From assembly GCA_025357835.1 (NCBI GenBank), contig JANYLM010000130.1, positions 78,438-142,437 on the forward strand: 64,000 bases of DNA, written 5' to 3'. This DNA is from Gammaproteobacteria bacterium. GTDB lineage: Bacteria; Pseudomonadota; Gammaproteobacteria; Steroidobacterales; Steroidobacteraceae. The notes beneath the pieces were generated by a model. That model saw only the letters and a program-made list of their open reading frames with translations, was not told the origin of the DNA and did not search any database. This document shows, in pieces, positions 8,318 through 17,609 of the stretch; position 1 is the first letter of the stretch, and each line of letters opens with the position of its first letter. A program made the translations under genes and the position numbers.

Positions 8318-9787
8318 TCAATCCATGTTGAAATTGCAGTCCTTCAGGGGTACCAAGCGTGTTTTGTTCCAATATTTGTGGCCCAGATAAAGGCCGACGA
8401 TGACTGGAATCATGAGGTATCCGGTGACGAAGTCGAACCAGGAGAACACCGGCGTTTGGAATACGCCGATGTTGGCGCCGAACAGTACCGCCAGGAACAA
8501 AACCACCGCGAGCCACGGGCCGAAGGGAAAGAACTTGGATTTGAATTTCAAGTCATCCAGGCTGCGGCCCTGTGCGACCCAGGCCTTGCGGAAACGCAAA
8601 TGGCAGACCGCGATACCCAGCCAGATGATGAACCCGCTGAGGCTCGAGGCATTGTAGAAAATCTGGTAGATCTTATGCTCCCCCACCGCGGTGGAGAAGA
8701 ATGCCAGTGCGCTCACCGCGCCGGTGGCCAAAAGCGCCGCTACGGGCACGCCGCGCCGGTTGAGCGTGCCGAACATTTTCGGCGCCTTGTTGCTGTGGGC
8801 CATGGCGTACAACATGCGCGAAGCCACGTACATGGAGGAATTCCCGCAAGACAGCACCGAGGACAGGATGACTGCGTTCATGAGGTTTGCGGCGTAGTAC
8901 CCGAATCGCGGCAGCTGCTGGAACACCATGGTGAAGGGTGAGAAGGCGATGTGGCTCTCGTTGCCGTTCAGCAGGTTGGGGTCGGTGTAGCTTATCAAGG
9001 TGCCCACCACGAAGATCGAGCCGATGTAGAACAGCAAGATGCGCCAGAACACGGTCTTAATCGCCTTGGGGACGTTGTTGCTCGGATCGGCGGTCTCCGC
9101 GGCCGCCAGGCCCACGCCTTCCGTGCCCTGGAAAGAAAAGCCCGCCACCAGGAATACCGCCAGCGCCGACGTCAAACCGCCGACAAATGGAGCATGCGTG
9201 CCTGTCTTGGCGTCGCTCAAGGTCCAGTTCTGAAAGCCGATGTTGTGATCGCCTATCATGCCCGTGATCATCAGGGCACCCGCCGCCAAGAAGATGATCA
9301 CGGTCACCACCTTGATTCCGGCGAACCAGTATTCCGCCTCGGCATAGGCCCTGACGGATAAGAGATTCAGCGCCAGCAGCACCCCAAAAAATCCCATGGC
9401 CCACAGCGTCGAGTTCGAATGCGGGAACCAGAACTGCACGATGAGGGCACCGGCAACCAGTTCGGCCGCCAGGGTAATTGCCCAGCTGAACCAGTAGTTC
9501 CAGCCAACCGCAAAACCCAGTGACGGGTCGACGAAGCGTTCTGCATAGGCTTCGAAGGAGCCGGGAATCGGCAATTGTGTGGCCATCTCGCCCAGCGATT
9601 GCATCATGAAGTAGACCGCGACCCCCATGGTCGCGTACGCCAGCATGGCGCCGCCCGGGCCGGCTTGAGCAATCGCTCCACCGCTGGCGAAGAACAAGCC
9701 TGTGCCTATGGCGCCACCGATCGCAATCATGCTGAGTTGCCGGGTGCCGATACCGCGCTTCAGTTCGCGCGTTTCACATAAAGTCAT
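8318..9787 (-). CDS. LysP-like amino acid permease (APC superfamily)
   Basis: From the ATG at 9787 (AGGA seven bases before it) the product is 489 residues, the same length as E. coli LysP as I recall it. A longer in-frame reading to 10036 runs into non-coding sequence and lacks a hydrophobic start. About 12 membrane segments are visible. The first, following RGIGTRQLSMIAIGGAIGTG, is the classic AAT/GabP-LysP opening, and GFSFQGTEGVGLAAAE and FRKAWVAQG also match LysP. It would import a basic or related amino acid by proton symport. It heads the catabolic gene set that runs to 4725. The exact substrate is uncertain. Confidence 0.92.
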   Translation of the reverse strand: MTLCETRELKRGIGTRQLSMIAIGGAIGTGLFFASGGAIAQAGPGGAMLAYATMGVAVYFMMQSLGEMATQLPIPGSFEAYAERFVDPSLGFAVGWNYWFSWAITLAAELVAGALIVQFWFPHSNSTLWAMGFFGVLLALNLLSVRAYAEAEYWFAGIKVVTVIIFLAAGALMITGMIGDHNIGFQNWTLSDAKTGTHAPFVGGLTSALAVFLVAGFSFQGTEGVGLAAAETADPSNNVPKAIKTVFWRILLFYIGSIFVVGTLISYTDPNLLNGNESHIAFSPFTMVFQQLPRFGYYAANLMNAVILSSVLSCGNSSMYVASRMLYAMAHSNKAPKMFGTLNRRGVPVAALLATGAVSALAFFSTAVGEHKIYQIFYNASSLSGFIIWLGIAVCHLRFRKAWVAQGRSLDDLKFKSKFFPFGPWLAVVLFLAVLFGANIGVFQTPVFSWFDFVTGYLMIPVIVGLYLGHKYWNKTRLVPLKDCNFNMD

Positions 9788-9956
9788 GCGTGTTTCCTGG
9801 TTAATGCGAGAAAATAACCATGGCTGCCGCGTGCAAACCCTGTGATTGCGCACCCAACCCCCCCCATGCGCCAGTGTGTCACAGAGCGAGGATGGCAAGC
9901 GACAAGCTACAAAGAGTTTGCGGATGCGGCTCGGCAGTGCTGTAAAGTCCGCCCCC

Positions 9957-10811
9957 ATGAAAATTCCCAAAGGCCTGCAGCCGCTTATCGATGACGGCAT
10001 GGTCGACACCGTCGTACGCAGCCTCAAAAGCGGCAAGGAAGCATCGGTTTACATCGTGGACTGCGGCGGTCGGCTGCGCTGCGCCAAGGTTTACAAGGAA
10101 GCGGAACAACGCGGCTTTCACAAGCTGGCGCAGTACCAGGAGGGCCGCAAAACCCGCAGCAGTCGCGATGCTCGAGCCATGGGTAGGCGCGGGCGGCACG
10201 GCCGCAGAGTGCAGGAAGCGGAATGGAAGAACGCCGAGGTGGAGGCCCTGTATCGACTGGTCGGAGCGGGGGTGCGTGTTCCCGCGCCGCACCTGGTCCA
10301 CGAAGGTGTGTTGCTGATGGAACTGGTGCAGGACGAGCGCGGTGATCCGGCACCGCGGCTCAATGACGTGGACATCACTGCGGAGCAGGCGCGCAAGTGG
10401 CATGCGTTCATGATGGTTCAGATCACCCGAATGCTGTGTGCCGGCCTGATTCACGGCGACCTGTCCGAGTTCAACGTGCTGCTGGATGCCGCCGGGCCCG
10501 TCATCATCGATCTGCCCCAGGCGGTGAACGCGGCCGGCAACAACAATGCCTTCGCCATGCTGGAGCGCGATGTCAACAATATGCGCGCGACCTTTGGCCG
10601 CGCCGCGCCCGAGCTGCTCGAAACGCAGTACGCGCACGAACTGTGGAAGCTCTATGAAGCGGGTGAGTTGACCCCCGATTCCTTGCTTACGGGGCGCTTT
10701 GCGCACGACCCGACTGCGCCGGACGTCAATGCGGTGCTCGAACACATTGAAGACGAACGTCGAGAAGCCGAGGCGCGGCAGCGCCGGCGGGAGGAGGCCG
10801 ACGCCGTATAG
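9957..10811 (+). CDS. RIO-type serine protein kinase
   Basis: I start at the ATG at 9957, since the 37 extra codons upstream lack kinase character. The 284-residue protein has the RIO kinase core: a nucleotide-binding beginning (SGKEASVYIVD and the lysine in CAKVYKE, about residue 45), the catalytic loop HGDLSEFNVLLD near residue 167 and the metal-binding IIDLPQAV. Between them is the basic segment rich in Arg typical of proteobacterial RIO1-like kinases (COG1718). It ends in a charged helix. Archaeal and eukaryotic relatives act in ribosome maturation; the bacterial role is not established. It is divergent from the permease with a shared 170-base promoter region. Confidence 0.9.
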   Translation: MKIPKGLQPLIDDGMVDTVVRSLKSGKEASVYIVDCGGRLRCAKVYKEAEQRGFHKLAQYQEGRKTRSSRDARAMGRRGRHGRRVQEAEWKNAEVEALYRLVGAGVRVPAPHLVHEGVLLMELVQDERGDPAPRLNDVDITAEQARKWHAFMMVQITRMLCAGLIHGDLSEFNVLLDAAGPVIIDLPQAVNAAGNNNAFAMLERDVNNMRATFGRAAPELLETQYAHELWKLYEAGELTPDSLLTGRFAHDPTAPDVNAVLEHIEDERREAEARQRRREEADAV

Positions 10812-10944
10812 GTCGCGGCGGCCGGCAACGCGCACCTACACGACGCTCGGCGGCACTTCGTCAATAGTGCCGAAGGTGGGGGCCCGGCGGGCTCCCGCGC
10901 TGGCATGATGGCGGGGTGAGATCCGTAATAGGCGAGGTGTTTCC

Positions 10945-12657
10945 TTGAACGGCGGCACTACATTCATCGAATTGCGCGACCGGCTCCTGCGCGAGGGCAT
11001 TCCCCAGGATCAAGCGTCGCAGGCGTTTCACTGGCCGGCCATTGCGCATTTCAACTGGGCTCTAGATTACTTCGACAGGATTGCCGCGGGCAATGACCGG
11101 CCGGCGCTGCGGGTGGTCGACGCAGCCGGACGCGACCAGAGTCTGAGTTTTGCCGCGCTCGCCCGCCGTTCGAATCAGGTCGCTAATTTTCTCGCCTCGC
11201 ACGGGGTAGGTCAGGGCGATCGCTTGCTCATCATGCTGGGAAATGTGGCTGCCCTCTGGGAAACCATGCTGGCCGCCATCAAGCTGGGCGCGGTGATGAT
11301 TCCGGCAACGACACTGCTGCAGCGGGCGGACCTGGCGGATCGTGTCGCGCGCGGCCGGGTCCGCGCCGTCGTCACGGATCGGTCGCTGGCCGGGCAATTC
11401 GACGGATTGCCGGGCGCGCCCATCCGCATCAGCGTGGGTGGCGCGGTGCGCGGATGGCGAGAATTCGAGGATAGTCATGCGGCGGATGCCGTATTTCGCG
11501 CCCATGCGCCGACGCCGGCCGATGCATTGATGCTGCTGTACTTCACCTCGGGAACCACCGCCAAGCCCAAGCTGGTCGCGCATTCGCAGACTTCCTACTC
11601 GGTGGGTCATCTGTCGACCGCTTACTGGATTGGATTGCGGCCCGGCGATGTGCACCTGAACTTGAGTTCACCCGGCTGGGCCAAGCACGCCTGGTCTTGC
11701 TTCTTTGCGCCATGGAATGCCGAAGCGACGGTGCTCGCGTATCAATTCGAGCGCTTCAGCGCCGCCGCGCTGCTCGATCAACTGGTCCGCTGCCGGGTGA
11801 CGACCTTCTGTGCGCCGCCCACTGTATGGCGGATGCTCATTCAAGAAGACTTGCGCCGCTGGCCGGTGGTATTGCGCGAGGTGGTGGGTGCCGGGGAGCC
11901 TTTGAATCCGGAGGTCATCGATCAGGTGAGAACGGCGTGGGGTCTGACGATTCGGGATGGCTTCGGCCAGACCGAGACCACGGCTCAGATCGGCAATCCG
12001 CCAGGCTTACCCTTGAAACCGGGTTCCATGGGTATTCCGCTGCCCGGCTACTGCGTTGCTCTCCTCGCCGCCGACGGCAGCGTCGGTGAGGAGGGAGAGA
12101 TTTGCCTGGACCTGAAGCAGCGTCCCGTCGGGCTAATGCAAGCATATTTAGATGACCCGGAAAAAACCGCCGAGGTCATGCGCGACGGCTACTACCACAC
12201 CGGCGATGTGGCGAGCCGCGATGCCGACGGCTATCTGACCTATGTCGGCCGCCTCGATGATGTGTTCAAGTCATCCGACTACCGGATCAGCCCCTTTGAG
12301 CTGGAGAGCGTGCTGATCGAACATCCCGCAGTCGCAGAAGCGGCCGTCGTGCCGAGCCCGGACCCGCTGCGGCTGGCGGTGCCCAAGGCCTATGTCGTGC
12401 TGATTGTGGGAGCGGCGCCCGACGCGGCGACGGCGTGCTCAATCCTGGAATACGTGCGCGGGCGCGTCTCGCCCTTCAAGCGCATCCGGCGGCTCGAGTT
12501 TGCGGATCTGCCGAAGACCATCTCCGGGAAGATCCGCCGTGTCGAACTGCGCCTCGCGGAGAATGAACGCTCGGCCGACGGCGTGCGCCGAGCTCAGGAG
12601 TTCTGGGAAGAGGACTTCCCGGAACTGCGGCGTACCGTACGCGAGAGTAGGGACTAA
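10945..12657 (+). CDS. AMP-binding acyl-CoA synthetase, medium-chain/benzoate type
   Basis: A 570-residue ANL-superfamily ligase. Motifs in order: YFTSGTTAKPKLVAHSQ near residue 195 (phosphate loop), DGFGQTETT near 335, GYYHTGDVASRDADGY near 415, YRISPFELESVL near 450 and KTISGKIRRVEL near 528 with the acyl-adenylate Lys. The overall form is that of medium-chain or aromatic acid ligases (ACSM/benzoate-CoA ligase group). The start is a TTG with GAGGTG ahead of it. It is followed three bases later by the FIST gene, so ligase, FIST and kinase form one transcription unit. I infer that it activates the acid produced from the aldehyde of the amine pathway downstream. Confidence 0.9.
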   Translation: MNGGTTFIELRDRLLREGIPQDQASQAFHWPAIAHFNWALDYFDRIAAGNDRPALRVVDAAGRDQSLSFAALARRSNQVANFLASHGVGQGDRLLIMLGNVAALWETMLAAIKLGAVMIPATTLLQRADLADRVARGRVRAVVTDRSLAGQFDGLPGAPIRISVGGAVRGWREFEDSHAADAVFRAHAPTPADALMLLYFTSGTTAKPKLVAHSQTSYSVGHLSTAYWIGLRPGDVHLNLSSPGWAKHAWSCFFAPWNAEATVLAYQFERFSAAALLDQLVRCRVTTFCAPPTVWRMLIQEDLRRWPVVLREVVGAGEPLNPEVIDQVRTAWGLTIRDGFGQTETTAQIGNPPGLPLKPGSMGIPLPGYCVALLAADGSVGEEGEICLDLKQRPVGLMQAYLDDPEKTAEVMRDGYYHTGDVASRDADGYLTYVGRLDDVFKSSDYRISPFELESVLIEHPAVAEAAVVPSPDPLRLAVPKAYVVLIVGAAPDAATACSILEYVRGRVSPFKRIRRLEFADLPKTISGKIRRVELRLAENERSADGVRRAQEFWEEDFPELRRTVRESRD

Positions 12658-12660
12658 GGA

Positions 12661-13809
12661 GTGAGCAAGGCGCTGCCGAAAATCACTCGCTTTAGGGCGG
12701 CGGGAGATGCGACCGCCGCCGCCGCTGCAATTGCCGCCCATCGCGGCGACAGCGCACTGACCATGGTATTCGCATCGACGGCGCATGATCTCGCCGTGTT
12801 AGGGAATGAACTTGCCTTGCGCGGCGTCCATCGAGTCATCGGCGCGTCTACCGGGCGCATCATCAGCGCGAATGGTTTCGAGCCGGGTGGGGTTGCAGGC
12901 TTTCACCTGCCGGCCGGCCGTTTCGCCACGGCCGATACTCTGCTCGAAGACGTTGCGGGCATGGGGCTGCCCGAACTGCGGGCGCGGGTGCACCAACTGC
13001 GGCTGGAACTTGGCGCCGGCCCGGGGAGTTCATTGGAGCATCGCTTTGCACTGTTGCTGGTCGATGCGGAGTCGCGCTGCGAGGAGAGGCTCGCGGCCGT
13101 GCTGGGCATGGAACTGAACGGCGTACCCCTGATCGGGGGTTCCGCGGGTGATCTGTACTTCAATCCGCTCGGCCATCCACCCGGCAGCACACGCCTGCTG
13201 TATCACGGCAGCGCGAAGCGCGGCGCCGCCATTCTCTGCCTGGTTGCCTCGGCTTCGCCGGTCACTGCGCATTCCCACAATCACTACATTCAAAGCGACA
13301 AGAAATTCGTCATCACCGATGCCGATCCGGCGCGCCGGCTGGTTCGGGAAATCGACGGCCGCCCGGCGCTTGAGGTGTACGCCGCAGCCTGCGGCTTTCG
13401 ACGCCCGCCTCGCGAGAGTCGCGACTTCGCTCCCTTTCCGCTGATGATACGCATCGGCGGCCACTACTATGCGCGCGGCATGCAGAGAATTTACCCCGAC
13501 GGCGCACTGGAGTTCGCGTGTGCGTTGGAGCCCGGGCTGGTGGTTGCGCTCGCCAAGCCGGGAGAAATGATTGCCAGCCTCGATGGCTTGTTCGCCACCA
13601 TGCGCGGGCAGATCGGCGCGCCCGAACTCGTCATCGGCGTCGACTGCGCGGCGCGAACCGCGTACATGGAACGCCAGGGCCTCACCAAGGGCATCGAGGC
13701 GCTGCTGCGGCAGCACTCCGTCACGGGCTTCTCCTCGCTAGGCGAGCAGTTCAACACCATCCACGCGAACAACTCCTTTACCTGTTTGGGTGTCGCGGCG
13801 CATTCATGA
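12661..13809 (+). CDS. FIST N/C-domain signal transduction protein
   Basis: A 382-residue FIST protein: N-terminal FIST domain over about residues 30-220 (RVIGASTGRIISANG, GVPLIGGSAGD) and FIST_C over about 225-365 (ending in TGFSSLGEQFN, with a Cys-bearing ACGFRRPPRES segment). FIST domains are thought to sense small molecules, perhaps amino acids or their derivatives. The GTG start sits directly after AAGGA, an unusually short spacing. The stop overlaps the hybrid kinase start as ATGA. A FIST protein beside a hybrid kinase and a LuxR regulator is also found in the Pseudomonas ethanol-oxidation regulon (PA1975/ErcS'/ErbR region), so it is likely the input component. Confidence 0.88.
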   Translation: MSKALPKITRFRAAGDATAAAAAIAAHRGDSALTMVFASTAHDLAVLGNELALRGVHRVIGASTGRIISANGFEPGGVAGFHLPAGRFATADTLLEDVAGMGLPELRARVHQLRLELGAGPGSSLEHRFALLLVDAESRCEERLAAVLGMELNGVPLIGGSAGDLYFNPLGHPPGSTRLLYHGSAKRGAAILCLVASASPVTAHSHNHYIQSDKKFVITDADPARRLVREIDGRPALEVYAAACGFRRPPRESRDFAPFPLMIRIGGHYYARGMQRIYPDGALEFACALEPGLVVALAKPGEMIASLDGLFATMRGQIGAPELVIGVDCAARTAYMERQGLTKGIEALLRQHSVTGFSSLGEQFNTIHANNSFTCLGVAAHS

Positions 13810-15227
13810 AGGCAAAGGCTAGGCGCTCCAAAGCATCGTCGGCGCTGCGCAAACCCATGGAGGCACGCGCGACGGTCATCGTCGCTCGACTGCGCGCCGA
13901 CAACCGCGCGCTCAAGAAGTCAGTGAAAGCATTGATGGTGCGGGTGGAAAAGACGGTCGATGACCAGGGCAGCGCATTCTCCTGGTTTCAGGCGGCCGCC
14001 AGTCTCGAAGAGGCCATACGCCAGCGTACCGAACAGTATGAGCAGCTCAATCTGCGGCTGAAGCGCGAGCTGGAGTCCCGCCGTGAGATCGAACTGGCGC
14101 TCAAGCAGGCCAAGGAATTTGCCGACCGCGCGAACGAGACCAAGACCCGGTTCCTCGCCGCGGCCAGCCATGACTTGCGGCAACCTTTGAGTTCGGCGCT
14201 TCTGTTTCTGGAGTCGATCAACGAGACCGCGCTGGCAGGGCTCGATCTTGACTATCTACACAAGGCGCGCGTCGCCCTCGCCTCACTCAGCAACCTGCTC
14301 GATACATTGCTGGACGTCGCCCGCCTCGATTCGGGCGGCATCGAGCCGCAGTACGCGGACTTTCCGGTAAGCGCGCTGCTCGACCGGATCGTTCCCGAAT
14401 TCAGCAGCGTGGCGCGCTCCGCCGGGCTGGAACTGCGTTTCGTGTCCTGCGGTGCCTGGGTGCGGTCGGATATGCACCTGCTGGAGACGGTGGTGCGCAA
14501 CTTGATCAGCAACGCCATCCGCTACACGCCGCGGGGGCGGGTGCTGGTCGGTTGCCGTCGCAAACGAGAGGGGCTTCTCATCTCAGTTCACGACACGGGG
14601 ATTGGAATCGAGAGCGAACACCTAGAGGCGATTTTCACGGCTTACTACCAAGTCCCCGCCGGTGGCCGAGCCCGCACCACAGGCATCGGCCTCGGGCTAT
14701 CCATCGTGCAGCGCATCTCAATCCTGTTGTCGTTGCGCCGAGAGGTACGGTCCATTCCCGGTCGCGGTTCCCAATTTGCGGTGGTGGTGCCCTACGGCCG
14801 ACCGCAGGGCAGGGCGCGGTCGCGAGTGGCGGCGGCGGGGGGTGCGGCCCGCAAGCTCAGCCTCGCGGTCGCGGTCATCGATGATGATCCCGGCGTGCGG
14901 CTCGGGCTCGCCGCCACTCTGGCTAAATGGGGTCATCGGCCGATTGCCGCTGCAACCGCCACGGAGGCCGTGGTGCAGTTCATCGGCGCCGATCTATCGC
15001 CGGATTTCATCATCAGCGATTACCATCTCGCCGGCTCGGTGAAGGGTGATGCCGCCATCGAAGAGGTTCGTCGCGAATTTGACCGCGCGCCGCCCGCGGC
15101 CATCATGACCAGTGACCCTGACCCGCGGCTGCATGCCAAAGCTCGCGACCAGGGGCTTACCTTGCTCACCAAGCCGCTCAACCTGGTCCAGTTGCGTGCC
15201 CTGCTGGAGCGAATCGCCCGTCAGTAG
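13806..15227 (+). CDS. cytosolic hybrid sensor histidine kinase with C-terminal receiver (ErcS'-like)
   Basis: The 473-residue protein starts at the ATG overlapping the FIST stop; a longer in-frame reading would lie inside the FIST gene. Residues 20-115 are charged coiled coil without membrane segments or a PAS domain. The H box is ASHDLRQPLSSAL (His near residue 122). The ATPase shows RNLISNAIRYTP, DTGIG and TGIGLGLSI. The receiver from about residue 350 has VIDDDPG, FIISDYHL with the phosphorylated Asp, and a conserved TKPL lysine. It probably receives its signal from the FIST partner and passes phosphate to the LuxR regulator, whose gene overlaps its end by seven bases on the other strand. 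Confidence 0.92.
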   Translation: MKAKARRSKASSALRKPMEARATVIVARLRADNRALKKSVKALMVRVEKTVDDQGSAFSWFQAAASLEEAIRQRTEQYEQLNLRLKRELESRREIELALKQAKEFADRANETKTRFLAAASHDLRQPLSSALLFLESINETALAGLDLDYLHKARVALASLSNLLDTLLDVARLDSGGIEPQYADFPVSALLDRIVPEFSSVARSAGLELRFVSCGAWVRSDMHLLETVVRNLISNAIRYTPRGRVLVGCRRKREGLLISVHDTGIGIESEHLEAIFTAYYQVPAGGRARTTGIGLGLSIVQRISILLSLRREVRSIPGRGSQFAVVVPYGRPQGRARSRVAAAGGAARKLSLAVAVIDDDPGVRLGLAATLAKWGHRPIAAATATEAVVQFIGADLSPDFIISDYHLAGSVKGDAAIEEVRREFDRAPPAAIMTSDPDPRLHAKARDQGLTLLTKPLNLVQLRALLERIARQ

Positions 15228-15874
15228 TTGGCGTCTAGAAGCCGTCGGGCTTCGAGGCCCGCCTCGGTTCGGTTGGTCACTCCGAGCTTGCGAAATATCG
15301 CCGATACATGGGCCTTCACCGTGATCTCGCTAATGCCCAACTCCCGGGCAATGCGCTTGTTCGATAGTCCAGTCGACAGCAATTCGAGAACGCGGCGTTG
15401 ACGCAGAGTCAAGTCGCTGTGTCCGGGAGGGTCGGCATTGCGCAATGCCGCCACGATTCCGGTGGGCACGTAGGTGCCCCCGGCGATGATGACCTTCAGC
15501 GCGTTGATCAGCACTTGGCTGGGCGCGGACTTGGGGATGAAGGCGCTGGCGCCGCCCATGATGACATCCTGCATGACCTTCGGGTCGCCGACCGCGGACA
15601 CGACCACGATGGGCGTGGTCGGCGCCAGACGCCTGAGCGCGTGCAGGCAGGACAGTCCGGTGGCGCCCGGTAGATTGAGGTCGAGCAGGACCAGATCGAA
15701 ACATGCCGCGCCGGCGACCGCCGCCAGTACTTCCTCCTGCGAAGTCGCCTCGCGGATGTCGGCACCCGCGCAGGCCTGCGGTACCACTGCCCGCAATGCA
15801 TCGCAATACAGCGGATGATCGTCGGCGATCAGGACGCGCGGCGGTGTGCTGCCGGCACCTGGCGTGTTCGTCAC
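15221..15874 (-). CDS. LuxR/NarL-type response regulator (ErbR/AgmR-like)
   Basis: A 217-residue two-domain response regulator with a GTG start. The receiver (residues about 12-130) has IADDHPLYCDAL, phosphorylated Asp in LLDLNLPG, and the lysine in IPKSAPS. The NarL-type HTH (about 150-210) reads LTLRQRRVLELLSTGLSNKRIAREL, in two parts GISEITVKAHVS and KLGVTNRTEAG. In Pseudomonas, close relatives (ErbR/AgmR, ExaE) activate quinoprotein alcohol oxidation and ExaC-like aldehyde dehydrogenase genes. Here the gene is divergent from just such an aldehyde dehydrogenase, with a dyad repeat between them, which makes direct control of that promoter and of the qhp unit behind it likely. Confidence 0.93.
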   Translation of the reverse strand: MTNTPGAGSTPPRVLIADDHPLYCDALRAVVPQACAGADIREATSQEEVLAAVAGAACFDLVLLDLNLPGATGLSCLHALRRLAPTTPIVVVSAVGDPKVMQDVIMGGASAFIPKSAPSQVLINALKVIIAGGTYVPTGIVAALRNADPPGHSDLTLRQRRVLELLSTGLSNKRIARELGISEITVKAHVSAIFRKLGVTNRTEAGLEARRLLDANY

Positions 15875-15891
15875 GTTGATACCAAAGTATT

Positions 15892-15913
15892 AGTCCCCCT
15901 GCTCCTTAGGACT
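15892..15913. promoter_or_regulatory. dyad AGTCC-N12-GGACT in the divergent regulator/aldehyde dehydrogenase promoter
   Basis: Between the response regulator (start 15874) and the aldehyde dehydrogenase (start 15999) the arms AGTCC (15892-15896) and GGACT (15909-15913) are perfect inverted repeats with a 12-base spacer, so their centres are 17 bases apart. This suits a dimeric NarL-type HTH. A second small inverted repeat, GACTT-N7-AAGTC, starts at 15910 and overlaps it. Assignment to this regulator is an inference. Confidence 0.4.
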
Positions 15914-15998
15914 TATACCTTAAGTCGTGCTCTCACGGTGATACTGAGCACCGGTGTTTGCCCAGGCGGTTTGCCGTGTCGATAAGCGAGGATTTCAC

Positions 15999-17543
15999 AT
16001 GAATAGCGCCGTTGCAGCGAGTGCGCCGAGAAGCGCGCTCGAGAATGACCTTTCCGGAATCATGCCGGTCAATGCCGCCTTTTTGGCCAAGCCGCGCAAG
16101 CTGTTGATCGACGGGGCCTGGGTCGCGGCCGCCAGCGGCAAGACCTTCGAGGTGCGCGACCCGTCCAGCGATCGAGTCATCGCGCACTGCGCGCTCGGCG
16201 ACTCGGCCGACGTGGACTTGGCCGTCGCCGCAGCGCGGCGTGCGTTCGAGACAGGCGATTGGGCGCAAATGAAACCCGTCGACCGGGAACGCGTGCTGCA
16301 CCGTTTAGCCGACCTGATCGAGCAGCATGCGGACGAACTCGCCGAACTCGAGGCCATCGATAACGGCAAGTCGGTGCTGATGGCCCGTCATGTCGATATC
16401 AAGCATGCGCTCGAAGTGTGGCGCTACATGGCGGGCTGGCCGACCAAGCTGGAGGGTAAGACCCTGCCGCTGTCCGGCACTCTGGTGCCCGGCCAGCAGT
16501 ACGCCGCGTTCTCCACGCGCGAACCGGTGGGCGTCGTCGGCGCCATCATCGCCTGGAATTTTCCTTTCCTGCTGGCGACATGGAAGTGCGCCCCGGCGCT
16601 CGCGGCGGGTTGTACGGTGGTATTGAAACCGGCCGAGGAAACTCCGTTGACGGCGCTGCGCCTGGGCGAATTGGCTCTGCAGGCCGGTCTTCCCAAGGGA
16701 GTGCTCAATGTCGTCACGGGCATGGGTCCGACCGCCGGAGCCGCGTTGACGGCCCATGCCGGCGTCGACAAGATCACTTTCACAGGGTCCACCGAAGTCG
16801 GGCGTCTGATCGTTCAGGCGGCGGCCGGCAATATGAAGAAGGTCACGGTGGAGCTGGGGGGCAAGTCGCCGACCATCATTCTGCCGGACGCGGATCTGGA
16901 TATTGCGATCCCCGGCGCGGCCAGCGCCATCTTCTTCAATCAGGGCCAGGTGTGCAGCGCGGGTTCTCGATTGTATGTGGCCGCCCAGCATTTCGACCGC
17001 GTCGTCGGCGGGATTGCCGAGCAGGCCAAGAGCATGAAACTGGGTCCTGGCCTCGACCCGACCGCGCAGATCGGTCCCCTTGTGTCATCGATACAGCGCG
17101 AACGGGTCACGCGCTATTTGAATGACGGAGCGGCGGCCGGGGCCCGGGCGGCCGCGGGAGGCCGTGCACTGCAGGCCCCCGGCTACTACGTTGAGCCGAC
17201 GGTGTTCGTGAATGTGAATAGCCAAATGTCGGTGGTGCGGGAGGAGATCTTCGGGCCGGTGGTCGTGGCCCAGCCCTTCGATGACATGGCGGATATCGCC
17301 CGCATCGCGAACGACACCATCTACGGCCTCGCGGCCAGTATCTGGGGCCGGGACATCGGCAAAATCCTGCGGCTTACCCCGAAGCTGCGCGCCGGCACCG
17401 TCTGGGTGAACTGCCACAATGTACTGGATGCGACCATGCCCTTCGGCGGCTTCAAGCAATCCGGTTGGGGCCGTGAACTCGGCGGCGAAGCGGTCTATTC
17501 TTATCTCGAGAGCAAATCCGTGTGCATCAACATCACGGCTTGA
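15999..17543 (+). CDS. NAD-dependent aldehyde dehydrogenase, ExaC-like
   Basis: The ATG at 15999 has GAGG seven bases upstream. The 514-residue protein is a full-length class 1/2 aldehyde dehydrogenase: GAIIAWNFPF near residue 180, FTGSTEVGR near 258, VELGGKSPTIIL near 282 (catalytic Glu) and NQGQVCSAGSRLYV near 312 (catalytic Cys). The ending PFGGFKQSGWGRELG is typical. It fits the ExaC/AldA group that oxidises aldehydes from quinoprotein alcohol oxidation. Here the aldehyde would come from periplasmic amine oxidation by the QhpABC enzyme, giving an acid for the two CoA ligases. It is the first gene of a long plus-strand run to 30090. Confidence 0.94.
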   Translation: MNSAVAASAPRSALENDLSGIMPVNAAFLAKPRKLLIDGAWVAAASGKTFEVRDPSSDRVIAHCALGDSADVDLAVAAARRAFETGDWAQMKPVDRERVLHRLADLIEQHADELAELEAIDNGKSVLMARHVDIKHALEVWRYMAGWPTKLEGKTLPLSGTLVPGQQYAAFSTREPVGVVGAIIAWNFPFLLATWKCAPALAAGCTVVLKPAEETPLTALRLGELALQAGLPKGVLNVVTGMGPTAGAALTAHAGVDKITFTGSTEVGRLIVQAAAGNMKKVTVELGGKSPTIILPDADLDIAIPGAASAIFFNQGQVCSAGSRLYVAAQHFDRVVGGIAEQAKSMKLGPGLDPTAQIGPLVSSIQRERVTRYLNDGAAAGARAAAGGRALQAPGYYVEPTVFVNVNSQMSVVREEIFGPVVVAQPFDDMADIARIANDTIYGLAASIWGRDIGKILRLTPKLRAGTVWVNCHNVLDATMPFGGFKQSGWGRELGGEAVYSYLESKSVCINITA

Positions 17544-17609
17544 TGACGCAGCAGGGGTTTTCTCGTTGCAATATCATGCGCCAGTCGCGTTAGGGTTGAA
17601 GGGGTCATC

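Noticed and set aside
9846..9956. Upstream extension of the RIO kinase frame to a TTG
   Set aside because: The added 37 residues are not kinase-like and fall in the divergent promoter region; the ATG at 9957 fits the family start.
9788..10036. Upstream extension of the LysP-like permease frame
   Set aside because: It would overlap the kinase start and give a long non-hydrophobic N terminus; ATG 9787 has a good ribosome site and the LysP length.
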